Below, piece by piece: positions 54,951-64,000 of a stretch of 64,000 bases of DNA. Position 1 is the stretch's first letter. Every line of letters begins with the position of its first letter. The notes beneath the pieces are model-generated. The model did no database searches. It had not been told where the DNA came from and saw only the letters and a program-made list of their open reading frames with translations. The stretch covers positions 1 to 64,000 of the forward strand of contig NZ_JAAXKX010000005.1 in NCBI RefSeq assembly GCF_012276755.1, given 5' to 3'. The DNA is from Marichromatium bheemlicum. Its GTDB lineage: Bacteria; Pseudomonadota; Gammaproteobacteria; Chromatiales; Chromatiaceae. Made by a program: the position numbers and the translations under genes.

Positions 54951-56821
54951 ACCCGGTGCTCGACCGGCTGCGCTCGCGCACCGCCGCCTTCGCCCACGAT
55001 CTCGTCACCATCCCCGCGGCCTGGCTGCTGGCCTACTGGCTGCGCTTCAACCTCGGCGAGATCCCCCCCGAGTTCCTCGCCGGGGCGCTGCAGGCGCTGC
55101 CCTGGGTGATGCTGGTGCAGGGCAGCGTCTATTGGGCCTTCGGGCTCTATCGCGGGGTGTGGCGCTTCGCCTCGCTGCCGGACCTGATCCGTATCCTCAA
55201 GGCGGTGGTGGTCGGCTCGTTGCTGGTGATCGCGGTGCTCTTCATCGTCAACCGCTCGCTGGCGCTGCCGCGCTCGGTGCCAGTGATCTATCTCGGCCTG
55301 CAGCTGGCGCTGCTGGCCGGGCCGCGGTTGCTCTATCGCTGGCTCAAGGATCGCAAGCTCGACCTCTCCGGTGGTCAGCGGGTGCTGATCGTCGGTGCCG
55401 GGCGCGCCGGCGAGATGCTGGTGCGCGACATGCTGCGCGACCCGCGCCGCGCCTATGTCCCGATCGGCTTCCTCGACGACAAGCTGCGCCGCCAGGGCAG
55501 CGAGGTCCACGGTGTGCCGGTACTGGGGGCGACCTCGGCGTTGCCGGCGTTGGCCGCGCACCATGACATCGCCCTGGTGCTGCTGGCGGTGCCGAGCGCC
55601 GGGGCGCGGCAGATGCGCCGGCTGGTGGCGCTGTGCGAGCGCGCCGGGGTGGCCTTCCGCACCGTCCCCGAGCTGGCCAGTCTGATGCGTGGCGAGGTCA
55701 GCATCGGTCAGCTGCGCCCGGTGTCGATCGAGGATCTGCTCGGTCGCGACCCGGTGCGGCTCGATTGGGACGGGATCTGCGCCGGGCTCTCGGGGCGGGC
55801 GATCCTGATCACCGGTGCCGGCGGTTCGATCGGCTCGGAGCTGGTGCGCCAGCTCGCCGGCGCTGTCCCCGAGCGGCTGATCCTGGTCGACAACTGTGAG
55901 TACAACCTCTACCGCATCGAGCTGGAGTTGCGTGAGCGCCACCCCGGGCTCGCCTTCTCGCGTCACCTGCTCGACGTCACCGACGCCACCGCGATCGATG
56001 CCCTGTTCGCCGTCGAGCGCCCGGCGATCGTCTTCCACGCCGCCGCCTACAAGCACGTGCCGATGCTCGAGGACCAGGTCGGGGTGGCGGTGCGCAATAA
56101 CGTCGGCGGCACCCGGGTGGTGGCCGAGGCGGCCGTCGCCCATGCCTGCGAGCGCTTCGTGCTGATCTCCACCGACAAGGCGGTGCACCCGGCCAACGTG
56201 ATGGGGGCGACCAAGCGCCTGGCCGAGGGGCTGTGCCAGCGCCTCGACCGCGTCGAGGGGTGTCGCTTCATCACCGTGCGCTTCGGCAACGTGCTCGGCT
56301 CGGCCGGCAGCGTGGTGCCGCTGTTCCGTCGCCAGCTCGAGCGGGGTGGTCCGCTCACCGTCACCCACCCCGAGATCGAACGCTTCTTCATGACCATCCC
56401 CGAGGCCTGCCAGTTGATCATGCAGGCGGCGACGATCGGCGCCGGCGGCGAGATCTTCGTCCTCGACATGGGCGAGCCGATCCGCATCGCCTATCTCGCC
56501 GAACAGATGATCCGGCTCGCCGGGCGCGAACCCGGGGTCGACGTGGCCATCGAGTACGTCGGCCTGCGCCCCGGCGAGAAGCTCTACGAGGAGCTGTTCT
56601 ACGACGGCGAGGACCTGGTCGAGACCGCGCACCCGAAGATCCGCGCCGCGCGCGGCGCCGAGGTCGCGCTCGACCCGCGGCGCCTCGACGCGCTGTGTCG
56701 CAGCGCCGCCGCGGGCGACGAGCGCGCCGCCCGCGCGCTGCTGCAGGGGCTGTTGCCGGAGTGGCAGAGCCCGGTGATCGCGCCGGAGGACGCCCGCGCA
56801 TGTCCGCCGCCGCCGAGCTGA
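54947..56821 (+). CDS. WbpM/FlaA1-type UDP-sugar dehydratase, membrane-anchored
   Basis: 624 residues. Four N-terminal transmembrane segments, a first NAD-binding fold (RVLIVGAGRAGEMLVRDMLR) and the catalytic SDR domain ILITGAGGSIGSELVRQL. The active site is ISTDKAVHPANVMGATKR (Asp-Lys in place of the usual Tyr-x3-Lys), the signature of UDP-GlcNAc 4,6-dehydratases. It works with the preceding transferase, making the deoxysugar that starts a surface polysaccharide. It ends 22 nt inside gspE. Confidence 0.93.
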   Translation: MNPVLDRLRSRTAAFAHDLVTIPAAWLLAYWLRFNLGEIPPEFLAGALQALPWVMLVQGSVYWAFGLYRGVWRFASLPDLIRILKAVVVGSLLVIAVLFIVNRSLALPRSVPVIYLGLQLALLAGPRLLYRWLKDRKLDLSGGQRVLIVGAGRAGEMLVRDMLRDPRRAYVPIGFLDDKLRRQGSEVHGVPVLGATSALPALAAHHDIALVLLAVPSAGARQMRRLVALCERAGVAFRTVPELASLMRGEVSIGQLRPVSIEDLLGRDPVRLDWDGICAGLSGRAILITGAGGSIGSELVRQLAGAVPERLILVDNCEYNLYRIELELRERHPGLAFSRHLLDVTDATAIDALFAVERPAIVFHAAAYKHVPMLEDQVGVAVRNNVGGTRVVAEAAVAHACERFVLISTDKAVHPANVMGATKRLAEGLCQRLDRVEGCRFITVRFGNVLGSAGSVVPLFRRQLERGGPLTVTHPEIERFFMTIPEACQLIMQAATIGAGGEIFVLDMGEPIRIAYLAEQMIRLAGREPGVDVAIEYVGLRPGEKLYEELFYDGEDLVETAHPKIRAARGAEVALDPRRLDALCRSAAAGDERAARALLQGLLPEWQSPVIAPEDARACPPPPS

Positions 56822-58482
56822 GCGCGGCCGAGTCCGCGGTGCTGACGCGCCTGGCGCGCGCCGGCCGGCTCACCGAGCCCGATCTGGCGCGCGCCAGGCG
56901 CCTGGCCGAGGAGGGTGGCGAGGCGCTGCTGCCAATGCTGTTGCGTCTCGGGCTGGTGGCCGAGCGCGCGCTCGCCGAGGCGCTGGCCGCCGAGCTCGGG
57001 CTCGAGCTGGTCGAGCCCGAGCGCCTGCCGGTGGCGCCGGTGGCCGAGGAGCGCTTCACCCCGCGCTTTCTCAAGGATGCCCGGGTGCTACCGCTGGCCG
57101 AGCGCGATGGCGTGCTGGAGGTCGCCCTCGCCAACCCCGCCGACCCCTTCGTCGTCCAGGCGGTGCGTCTCGCCGCCGCCGGCCCGGTGCGTCTGGCCGT
57201 GGCGCGGGCGAGCGTGCTCGAACAGGCCTTCGAGCGGCTCTACGAGGCCCCCTCGGAGCCAGCCTCGGCACTGGAAGCGAGCGGCGAGATTGATGCCACC
57301 GACGTCGAGCAGCTCAAGGATCTGGCCAGCGAGGCCCCGGTGATCCGCATGGTCAACCTGCTGCTGCAGCGCGCCGTCGAGGCGCGCGCTTCGGACATCC
57401 ATCTTGAGCCCTTCGCCGACCACCTGCGGGTGCGCTTTCGCGTCGACGGCGTGCTGCAGGCGGTCGAGGCGCCACCGCTACGTTCGAGCGCGGCGGTGAT
57501 CTCGCGGGTCAAGATCATGGCGCGCCTCAACATCGCCGAGCGCCGTCTGCCGCAGGACGGTCGCATCCCGCTGCGGGTGCAGGGGCGTGAACTCGACCTG
57601 CGCGTCTCCACGGTGCCGACCCTGTTCGGCGAGAGCCTGGTGATCCGGCTGCTCGACAAGGAGCGGGTGCGCTTCGACCTCGATGCCCTCGGCTTTGACG
57701 GTGCGCTGCGCGCGCGGCTCGATCGGGTGCTCGAGCGCCCCTACGGCATCCTCCTGGTCACCGGGCCGACCGGCTCGGGCAAGAGCACCACCCTCTACAC
57801 CCTGCTCGCGCGGCTCAACACCGAGTCGCGCAAGATCATCACCGTCGAGGACCCGGTCGAGTACCAGCTCGCCGGGATCAACCAGATCCCGGTGCGCCCG
57901 GCCATCGGCATGACCTTCGCCAGTGCACTGCGGGCGATCGTGCGTCAGGACCCGGATGTGATCATGGTCGGTGAGATGCGCGACCTGGAGACGGCGCGCA
58001 TCGCGGTGCAGTCGGCGTTGACCGGCCATCTGGTGCTCTCCACCCTGCACACCAACGATGCCGCCAGCGGCGCCACCCGGCTGCTGGAGATGGGGATCGA
58101 GGACTATCTGCTGACCTCCACCGTCAACGGCATCCTCGCCCAGCGGCTGGTGCGCCGGCTCTGTCCCCACTGTCGCGCGCGCTATCGCGCCGACACCGAG
58201 CTGGCCGCGCGGCTCGGCCTCGCGCCGGACGCGCTCGACCTCCATCGCGCCGTCGGCTGCGACGCCTGTCGCGGCACCGGCTATCACGGCCGGCTGGTGA
58301 TCGGTGAGCTGCTGTGCCTCTCCGAGACGATCCGTGCCGCCGTGCTCGATCACGCCGGGGCCACCGAGATCCGTCGCATCGCCCGCGCCGAGGGCATGAC
58401 TACCTTGTTCGAGGACGGGGTGGCGAAGGCGCGCGCCGGGCTGACCAGCATCGAGGAGGTGCTGCGGGTGGCCGAGGACTGA
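56800..58482 (+). CDS. gspE: Type II secretion system ATPase GspE
   Basis: 560 residues from the ATG at 56800. N-terminal GspE/PilB domains, the Walker A GPTGSGKSTTLYTLL, Asp box (ITVEDPVEYQL), Walker B (DPDVIMVGEMRDLETA), His box (TGHLVLSTLHTNDA) and the zinc-binding CPHC/CDAC motif near the C-terminus. It powers pseudopilus growth. The start lies within the 3' end of the dehydratase gene, suggesting one transcript. Confidence 0.94.
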   Translation: MSAAAELSAAESAVLTRLARAGRLTEPDLARARRLAEEGGEALLPMLLRLGLVAERALAEALAAELGLELVEPERLPVAPVAEERFTPRFLKDARVLPLAERDGVLEVALANPADPFVVQAVRLAAAGPVRLAVARASVLEQAFERLYEAPSEPASALEASGEIDATDVEQLKDLASEAPVIRMVNLLLQRAVEARASDIHLEPFADHLRVRFRVDGVLQAVEAPPLRSSAAVISRVKIMARLNIAERRLPQDGRIPLRVQGRELDLRVSTVPTLFGESLVIRLLDKERVRFDLDALGFDGALRARLDRVLERPYGILLVTGPTGSGKSTTLYTLLARLNTESRKIITVEDPVEYQLAGINQIPVRPAIGMTFASALRAIVRQDPDVIMVGEMRDLETARIAVQSALTGHLVLSTLHTNDAASGATRLLEMGIEDYLLTSTVNGILAQRLVRRLCPHCRARYRADTELAARLGLAPDALDLHRAVGCDACRGTGYHGRLVIGELLCLSETIRAAVLDHAGATEIRRIARAEGMTTLFEDGVAKARAGLTSIEEVLRVAED

Positions 58483-58487
58483 GCGCG

Positions 58488-59696
58488 ATGGCGCGCTTCC
58501 AGTTCCGCGCGGTCAGGATCGACGGCGAGACGCTCGACGGCGAGCGCGAGGCACCTGACCTGGCGGCGCTGCGCGCGCAGCTGCAGCGCGAGGGTCTGCT
58601 GGTGCTGGAGCTGCGCCCGGCCGGCGGGCTGCGGGCGCGGTTGCGCGCGCGTCGCCGCCGTCGGCTCGGGCGCGCCGAGGTCACCGCGCTGACCCGTCAG
58701 CTCGCCACCCTGCTGGAGTCGGGCATGGCCCTCGACCGCGCGCTGCAGGTCCTCATCGAACTGGCCGCCGAGGGGCCGACCACCCGGGTGCTCGGCGACC
58801 TGCAACAACGGGTGCGCGGTGGCGCGAGCTTCTCGGCAGCGCTCGCCGAGCAGGACGGTCAGTTCTCCAGGCTCTATGTCAGCATGGTGCGCGCCGGCGA
58901 GGCCGGCGGTGCACTCGATCGCGTGCTGGGGAGCCTGGCCGACTATCTCGAACGCGTCGCCGAGCTGCGCCAGGCGGTGATCTCGGCGCTGGTCTACCCG
59001 GCGATCCTGGTTGCGGTGGCGCTCCTGACGGTGGCCCTGCTGCTGATCTTCGTTGTCCCGCAGTTCGCCGGGCTGTTCGCCGACATGGGGGCAACCCTGC
59101 CGCGCTCGACCCGCATCCTCATCGGCCTCGGCGAGCTGCTGCGCGACCACTGGTGGGTGCTGCTCTGTCTGCCCGCGCCGATCGCCCTGGTGCTCGAACG
59201 CTGGCTGGAGGATCCGGCGCGGCGGGTGCGGTTCGACCGTCGCCTGCTCGGACTGCCGCTGGCCGGTACGCTGCTGTGGCGGCTGGAGACGGCGCGGCTC
59301 TGTCACACCCTCGCCACCCTGCTCGGCAATGGCCTGCCGCTGGCCGGCGCGCTCGACTTGGCCCGCGAGGTGGTGACCAACCGCGCGCTCGCCGAACGGC
59401 TCGAGGCCGCCGGCGACGAGCTGCGTCGCGGGCGTGGTCTGGCCGGTCCGTTGGCACGCCACCGGGCGCTGCCGCCGCTGGCGCTGCAGATGGTCCGGGT
59501 CGGCGAGGAGTCGGGCGGGCTGGAGTCGGTGCTGGCGAAGGTCGCGGCGATCTACGATCGCGAGGCCCGCGCCGCGGTGCAGCGTCTGCTCGCGTTGCTC
59601 GAACCGGCGCTGATCCTTGGGCTCGGGGTAGTGGTCGCCGGGATCATCCTCTCGATCCTCGGTGCCATCCTCGGCGCCAACGCCCTGGTGGCGTGA
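58488..59696 (+). CDS. gspF: Type II secretion inner-membrane platform protein GspF
   Basis: 402 residues, 5 nt after gspE. Two GspF cytoplasmic domains (ALTRQLATLLESGMALDRAL; CHTLATLLGNGLPLAGALDLA) and three transmembrane segments (LVYPAILVAVALLTVALLLIF; HWWVLLCLPAPIALVL; LILGLGVVVAGIILSILGAI). MVRAGEAGGALDRVL and MVRVGEESGGLESVL are the two repeated family signatures. It links the ATPase GspE to the pseudopilus. Confidence 0.93.
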   Translation: MARFQFRAVRIDGETLDGEREAPDLAALRAQLQREGLLVLELRPAGGLRARLRARRRRRLGRAEVTALTRQLATLLESGMALDRALQVLIELAAEGPTTRVLGDLQQRVRGGASFSAALAEQDGQFSRLYVSMVRAGEAGGALDRVLGSLADYLERVAELRQAVISALVYPAILVAVALLTVALLLIFVVPQFAGLFADMGATLPRSTRILIGLGELLRDHWWVLLCLPAPIALVLERWLEDPARRVRFDRRLLGLPLAGTLLWRLETARLCHTLATLLGNGLPLAGALDLAREVVTNRALAERLEAAGDELRRGRGLAGPLARHRALPPLALQMVRVGEESGGLESVLAKVAAIYDREARAAVQRLLALLEPALILGLGVVVAGIILSILGAILGANALVA

Positions 59697-59773
59697 GGTC
59701 GACGCGGGCGTTTGCCCGTGCTTTCCCCGCCCCTCTAGAATGGCCTCCCCTTCATTCGCGTATCGGCATTGCC

Positions 59774-60199
59774 ATGGATTCTCAGCGTTCGCACACTGAC
59801 GGCTTCACCCTGATCGAACTGCTGGTGGTGCTCGCCATCCTCGGGCTGCTCGCTGGCGTGGTCGGCCCTCAGGTGATGAAGTTCCTCGACAGCTCCAAGA
59901 GCAAGACCGCCAAGCTGCAGATCGACAACCTTGCCGCCACCCTTGATCTCTATCGGCTCGAGGTCGGGCGCTATCCGAGCACCAGTGAGGGGCTCGAGGC
60001 GCTGGTGCGCAACACCGCCGGTCTCGACAGCTGGAACGGCCCCTACCTCACCCAGGGGGGAGTGCCCACCGACCCCTGGGGCAACCCCTATCACTACCGT
60101 TTCCCCGGCGAGCACGGCGGTTTCGACCTGTGGACCTTCGGCGCCGACAACCGCGAGGGCGGCGAGGGCGAGGGCGCCGACCTCCACAGCTGGGACTGA
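59774..60199 (+). CDS. gspG: Major pseudopilin GspG
   Basis: 141 residues. A short leader ends with the prepilin peptidase site DG|FTLIELLVVLAILGL. The globular domain has the GspG pattern RYPSTSEGLEALV, GPYLTQGGVPTDPWGNPYHY and DLWTFGADN, including the calcium-loop region. It polymerises into the type II pseudopilus. Confidence 0.96.
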   Translation: MDSQRSHTDGFTLIELLVVLAILGLLAGVVGPQVMKFLDSSKSKTAKLQIDNLAATLDLYRLEVGRYPSTSEGLEALVRNTAGLDSWNGPYLTQGGVPTDPWGNPYHYRFPGEHGGFDLWTFGADNREGGEGEGADLHSWD

Positions 60200-60203
60200 G
60201 CGC

Positions 60204-60659
60204 GTGCGCGCCGCTCGCGCGCCCGGCTTCACCCTGGTCGAACTCCTGGTGGTGCTGGCGATCCTCGGGCTGGTGCTTGCCGCGCTCCCCGGCGCCTTCA
60301 CCGCCGCGCTGCCCGGGGTCGAGGCCAAGGCCGCGGCGCGGCGCACGGTGGCGGCGTTGCGCCTGACCCGCGAGCGGGCGATCCGCGAGGCCCGCGCCGA
60401 GGCGCTGCTGGTGCGCCCCGCCGCGCACCGGCTGGAGCCGCCGGGTGCGGCGCCGGTGCAGTTGCCGCGGCGTCTGGCGCTGCGTCTGGAGACGGCCCGC
60501 GGCGAGCTGGTCGGTGCGCGTGCCGGTGCCATCCGCTTCTTCCCTGACGGTAGTTCGAGCGGCGGGCGCATCGTGCTGAGCGCCGAGGGGCGTGGTTATC
60601 AGGTGGGGGTGCACTGGCTCACCGGGCAGGTGCGCATGGCCCCCTGGAGCGCGCCGTGA
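60204..60659 (+). CDS. gspH: Minor pseudopilin GspH
   Basis: 151 residues from a GTG at 60204, 4 nt after gspG. Leader plus PG|FTLVELLVVLAILGLVLAAL methylation/cleavage segment, then a small beta domain typical of GspH (PGVEAKAAARRTVAALRL; IRFFPDGSSSGGRIVLSAEG). Its GTGA overlap with gspI (60656-60659) fits operon translation. Confidence 0.88.
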   Translation: MRAARAPGFTLVELLVVLAILGLVLAALPGAFTAALPGVEAKAAARRTVAALRLTRERAIREARAEALLVRPAAHRLEPPGAAPVQLPRRLALRLETARGELVGARAGAIRFFPDGSSSGGRIVLSAEGRGYQVGVHWLTGQVRMAPWSAP

Positions 60660-61048
60660 GCCGGGCGCGCGAGCGCGGTTTCTCGCTGCTCGAGGCGGTG
60701 GTCGCCTTCGCTATCCTCGCCCTTGCCCTCGGGGTGCTGTTGGAGATCTTCTCGCGTGCCTCGCTCGCCAGTCAGCGCGCGGCCATGTTGGCACGCGCCT
60801 CGGCCCTCGCCGAGTCGCGCCTGGCGCTGGTCGACGGCGGCGCCGTCGACCTCGTCCCCGGGGAGATCGAGGGCGGCGAGGCGGGGGGGATGCGCTGGAG
60901 CCTGGCGGTGATCCCGCTGGCGCGCGCCGGGCTCGCCGCCGGCGATCCCCAGCCCTACCGGGTCGAGGCGCGGGTGCGCTGGGACGAGGCCGGGCGCGAG
61001 CGTCGGCTGGTACTGCCCACTCAGCGTCTCGGTGCGCCGCGGCCATGA
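60656..61048 (+). CDS. gspI: Minor pseudopilin GspI
   Basis: 130 residues from a GTG overlapping the gspH stop. The leader ends in RG|FSLLEAVVAFAILALALGVL, with the Glu+5 in the usual place. The remainder (ALAESRLALVD; WSLAVIPLARA; RVEARVRWDE) follows the GspI pattern of a short beta domain. It probably forms the pseudopilus tip with GspJ and GspK. Confidence 0.87.
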   Translation: MSRARERGFSLLEAVVAFAILALALGVLLEIFSRASLASQRAAMLARASALAESRLALVDGGAVDLVPGEIEGGEAGGMRWSLAVIPLARAGLAAGDPQPYRVEARVRWDEAGRERRLVLPTQRLGAPRP

Positions 61049-61746
61049 GCCTGGTCTCGCGCCGCCGCGTGCGCGGCTTCACCCTGCTCGAACTGTTGGT
61101 GGCGCTGGCGCTGCTCGGGCTGATCGCGACCCTGGTGTTCGCCGGGCTGCGCCTCGGCGCGCGCACCTGGGAGACGGTTGACGCGCGTGTCGAGGCGCTC
61201 GCTGAGCTGCGCGCGGTGCACGGCTTCGTCGGTCGCGCGCTGCGCCAGGGGCGGGCGTTGTCGTTGACTTCCGAGGACGGCGTGCACCCGGTGTTCGCTG
61301 GCGACGCCGAGCGTCTGGAGTGGGTCGCGCCCTTGTCGACCCATGTCGGCCTGCCCGGTCTGCATCTGCTGCGTCTGACCCGCGAGCGGGGTCCGCGCGG
61401 CGAGGCGCTGATGCTCACCCACTGGCTGTTCCACCCCGAGGTGCTCGCCGGCGCGTCCGGCACGCTGCCCTGGGTGGCGTTGGCCGATGGACCGCCCGCA
61501 CCCGGCGCGCCGGGCGAGGCGCTGGACCTGGGTGAGGGCGCCTTCGGCCGGACCCTGCTGCTGGAGGGGCCGATGCGCTTCGAGCTGGCCTATTACGGCA
61601 CCCGCGAGGGCGAGTCGGGTCCGGCCTGGCATCGCGACTGGCTGGCGCAGCCGCGCCCGCCGCGATTGGTGCGGATGCGGCTGCGCACCCCGGCGCTCGA
61701 CTGGCCCGAGCTGGTGGTGGCGCTCGCCGATGAGGGGGCACGATGA
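61045..61746 (+). CDS. gspJ: Minor pseudopilin GspJ
   Basis: 233 residues with start ATG overlapping gspI (ATGA). RG|FTLLELLVALALLGLIATLVF is the prepilin segment. The larger globular domain carries RQGRALSLTSEDGVHPVFAG, RLEWVAPLSTHVGLPG and FELAYYGTREG, typical of GspJ. Part of the pseudopilus tip complex. Confidence 0.88.
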   Translation: MSLVSRRRVRGFTLLELLVALALLGLIATLVFAGLRLGARTWETVDARVEALAELRAVHGFVGRALRQGRALSLTSEDGVHPVFAGDAERLEWVAPLSTHVGLPGLHLLRLTRERGPRGEALMLTHWLFHPEVLAGASGTLPWVALADGPPAPGAPGEALDLGEGAFGRTLLLEGPMRFELAYYGTREGESGPAWHRDWLAQPRPPRLVRMRLRTPALDWPELVVALADEGAR

Positions 61747-62582
61747 GCGCGCCGCGTCAGCGCGGGGTGGCGCTGCTGTTGGTGCTCTGGGTGCTGGCGC
61801 TGCTGACGGTGATGGCCGCCGGGTTGACCGCTACCGGGCGCAGCGAGCTGGCGCTGGTCGACAACGCGCTCGCCGCCGCGCGCTTCCGCGCCGCCGCCGA
61901 TGCCGCGCTCGCCGAGGTGGCGCTGCGCCTGACGCTGCCGCCGGGACGGCTCGACGGGCCGCTGTGGCGGGTCGACGCCACGCCCCATCCCTGGACCTTC
62001 GGCAGCGAGCGGCTGGAGGTCTGCATCCAGGATCTCGGCGGGCTGATCGATCTCAACCGCGCCGACCCGGCGCGGCTCACCGACCTGTTGCGGGTGCTCG
62101 GGGTCGAGCCGGGGCGGGCCGGACGGCTGGCGGCGGTGATCGTCGACTGGCGCGATGGCGATGCCCTGACCCGCGCGGGGGGCGCCGAGGACGTCGATTA
62201 CCGCGCCCTGGGTCGCGCCTTCGGGGCCCGTGATGGCGACCTGCTGCTGGTCGACGAGCTGGCGCTGCTGCCGGGGATGACGCCCGAGCTGGTCGCGGCG
62301 CTGGCGCCGCTGACGCGGGTGACGGGTGACGCTGGCGGGATTACGCGCGCCTTCGCCCCGGCGGCGGTGCTCGCCGCGCTTGACGGTATCGGGCTGGAGC
62401 AGGCGCAAGCACTGCGAGCGGCGCGCGAGATCGATCCCAGGCTGCGCGGTGGGCCGAGCTACCGCGTCGAGGTGCGGGCGCGCGATGGCGGTTGGCGATT
62501 GCGGGCGCTGCTCGAACTCGGGGTCGATCCGTCACGTCCTTACCGCGTGCGTTGGCGACGCTATGCCTATCCCGGCCACTGA
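61743..62582 (+). CDS. gspK: Minor pseudopilin GspK
   Basis: 279 residues, ATGA overlap with gspJ. The N-terminal RGVALLLVLWVLALLTVMAAGL lacks Glu+5, as is typical for GspK. The inserted alpha domain begins with the conserved CIQDLGGLIDLNRADPA and includes a VIVDWRDGD motif. GspK caps the pseudopilus. gspC, D, L, M are not in the window; the following gene is convergent. Confidence 0.88.
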   Translation: MSAPRQRGVALLLVLWVLALLTVMAAGLTATGRSELALVDNALAAARFRAAADAALAEVALRLTLPPGRLDGPLWRVDATPHPWTFGSERLEVCIQDLGGLIDLNRADPARLTDLLRVLGVEPGRAGRLAAVIVDWRDGDALTRAGGAEDVDYRALGRAFGARDGDLLLVDELALLPGMTPELVAALAPLTRVTGDAGGITRAFAPAAVLAALDGIGLEQAQALRAAREIDPRLRGGPSYRVEVRARDGGWRLRALLELGVDPSRPYRVRWRRYAYPGH

Positions 62583-62593
62583 TGCCGGGCGCC

Positions 62594-63205
62594 TCAGGTG
62601 CAGGGGGCGGTGAGCAGTTGCTCCAGGGCCGGGAGGTCGGCACCGCGCAGCGGGCGCTCGTCGACCGGGTCGAGCGGCGGCTGGCGCCGCGCCTGTGGTG
62701 GTAGCACGATCAGCTCGAAGGGTTGGTCGCCGGCGACGAAGCGGAAGGCGGGGTGCGCGGTGCGGGTGCCGCCGGGGTAGCGCAGGGTGCGTTCGCCCTC
62801 GTCCCAGGGGATGCCCTGATCGTGGAGACGGAAGAGCACGTCCTCGGGGCGCTCGGCATAGAGCAGCAGCTCGATGCCGAGGTTGGGATCGCCGACGCCC
62901 TGCAGCGCCGCGCCGACCAGCCGTGGTGAGAAGTCGGCGAGGTTGCGCATCGCCCCGGCGGCGGCCTCGCGCATCCGCTGCAGTCGCTGGGCGTCGGCCT
63001 CGCCCAGGAACAGCCGGCGCTGGGTCAGCAGCGCTGCCTGCACGGTCTCGTTGTCCGGCCAGTGGCGACGGTTGTGGATGCCGGTGCGGGTGGCGGCCTT
63101 GCGTCTGGCCCGGTCGAAGTCGGATCCTCCCTGCTCGATCATGATGCGCGCGGTCTCGTAGGCCATCCGCGCGCGCAGGGCGTCGCTACGCGCTCGTGCG
63201 GTCAT
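62594..63205 (-). CDS. Conserved-type protein of unknown function
   Basis: 203 residues. Helical, basic N-terminal half (ARSDALRARMAYETARIMIE; DRARRKAATRTGIHNRRHWPD), then a beta-rich part (PNLGIELLLYAERPEDVLFR; HPAFRFVAGDQPFELIVLPP) and the C-terminal PPLDPVDERPLRGADLPAL. The layout recalls nucleotidyltransferase-like proteins seen in other proteobacteria. That is from general resemblance only; no catalytic motif was identified. Convergent to gspK with an 11-nt gap. Confidence 0.65.
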   Translation of the reverse strand: MTARARSDALRARMAYETARIMIEQGGSDFDRARRKAATRTGIHNRRHWPDNETVQAALLTQRRLFLGEADAQRLQRMREAAAGAMRNLADFSPRLVGAALQGVGDPNLGIELLLYAERPEDVLFRLHDQGIPWDEGERTLRYPGGTRTAHPAFRFVAGDQPFELIVLPPQARRQPPLDPVDERPLRGADLPALEQLLTAPCT

Positions 63206-63516
63206 CGCTCAACCTCTCTGGCTCGTTCGCCGATCCCGTGGTGGCGGGGTTGTGGACGATCACCGGGAGCGGGGCATCCCGCCCCGGGCTGCGTCGACCC
63301 TAGCATGGCCGCTGCCGGTGGCGGAAGTGTTGCGCCGAGGGCACCATTCGTGACGCCGCTCCGGTTGCGGCGGCGCTAAGCCCCTAATTGATCGGCCACA
63401 ATCGCTGCTGGGCGGATGATTGCTCCCGAAAGGGCAAAATTTTGATATCTTTAAGGCCATTATCGTAGAAATCGGTTTACCCATATCGGGGCCGATGGCG
63501 TTGACGAGATCCCTGA
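63206..63516. other. 311-bp divergent intergenic region upstream of pilM
   Basis: No gene is supported. It includes a small hairpin (cggggc-atccc-gccccg near 63270). Its right half (63431-63480) is AT-rich relative to the surroundings and holds the candidate pilM promoter. Confidence 0.5.
63442..63471 (+). promoter_or_regulatory. Candidate sigma70 promoter of pilM
   Basis: TTGATA (63442-63447), 18-bp spacer, TAGAAA (63466-63471), in an AT-rich stretch about 46 nt before the pilM ATG. The hexamers match 5/6 and 4/6 consensus positions. Motif match only. Confidence 0.35.

Positions 63517-64000
<484 letters not shown>

Overview
The window is a gene-dense, GC-rich chromosome segment from a gammaproteobacterium. 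It is most likely a diazotrophic purple sulfur bacterium of the Chromatiaceae. This assignment is an inference. It rests on a nif block (nifB, a Chromatium-type 2[4Fe-4S] ferredoxin, nifQ, draG), an ArsR-type regulator with the cysteine pattern of sulfide/persulfide sensors next to a rhodanese, gammaproteobacterial cell-wall and ntrBC gene orders, and high-GC codon use throughout. No rRNA, tRNA, CRISPR array, prophage or complete insertion sequence was found.

Layout. 1-4987 (minus): a MoxR-DUF58-DUF4381-BatA-BatB-BatC (aerotolerance-type) operon, cut by the left edge inside the repetitive tail of batC. 4988-5696: a gene-free divergent region with a cluster of DnaA-box-like 9-mers beside an AT-rich tract. 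5697-7499: an orphan MbcA/ParS/Xre-like protein, a glutamine cyclotransferase and a GmhA-like SIS isomerase. 7757-14264: a nitrogen-fixation block. On the plus strand lie a SIR2-like protein, a CBS-pair protein and an ArsB/NhaD-type permease. On the minus strand lies nifB-fdx-nifQ-draG. NifA-type activator sites and sigma54 -24/-12 elements sit upstream of nifB and upstream of the CBS gene. 14814-21940: typA, a DUF2939 protein, a proline iminopeptidase, dtd, a second DUF58 protein and a large unknown exported protein.

22016-32777 (minus) is a compact envelope block: mreB, then mreC-mreD-mrdA-rodA, mltB, rlpA, dacA, a D-amino-acid aminotransferase, a YbeD-like protein and lipB. 33212-39336: gatC-gatA, then (minus) glyQ-glyS-gmhB-plsC. 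39777-46246: a cation-efflux protein and the nitrogen-control genes glnA and ntrB-ntrC, with NtrC and sigma54 motifs. 46338-50321: two small unknowns, trmL, secB-gpsA, a rhodanese and the ArsR-type regulator. 50476-53847: envC, ctpA and a DJ-1 protein. 53904-56821: two surface-polysaccharide genes. 56800-62582: type II secretion genes gspE-F-G-H-I-J-K. The window ends in a convergent unknown gene and the start of pilM.

Three intergenic regions (about 18.8-19.0, 32.9-33.15 and 39.44-39.69 kb) carry members of one inverted-repeat family associated with short CCAGC/GGCTGGT-type tandem repeats. Genes tied to nitrogen status (nif block, glnA, ntrBC) share sigma54-type promoters, so much of this window probably belongs to linked NifA and NtrC regulons. 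Several genes (typA, dat, mreC, glyQ, glyS, gpsA) are best explained by TTG starts.
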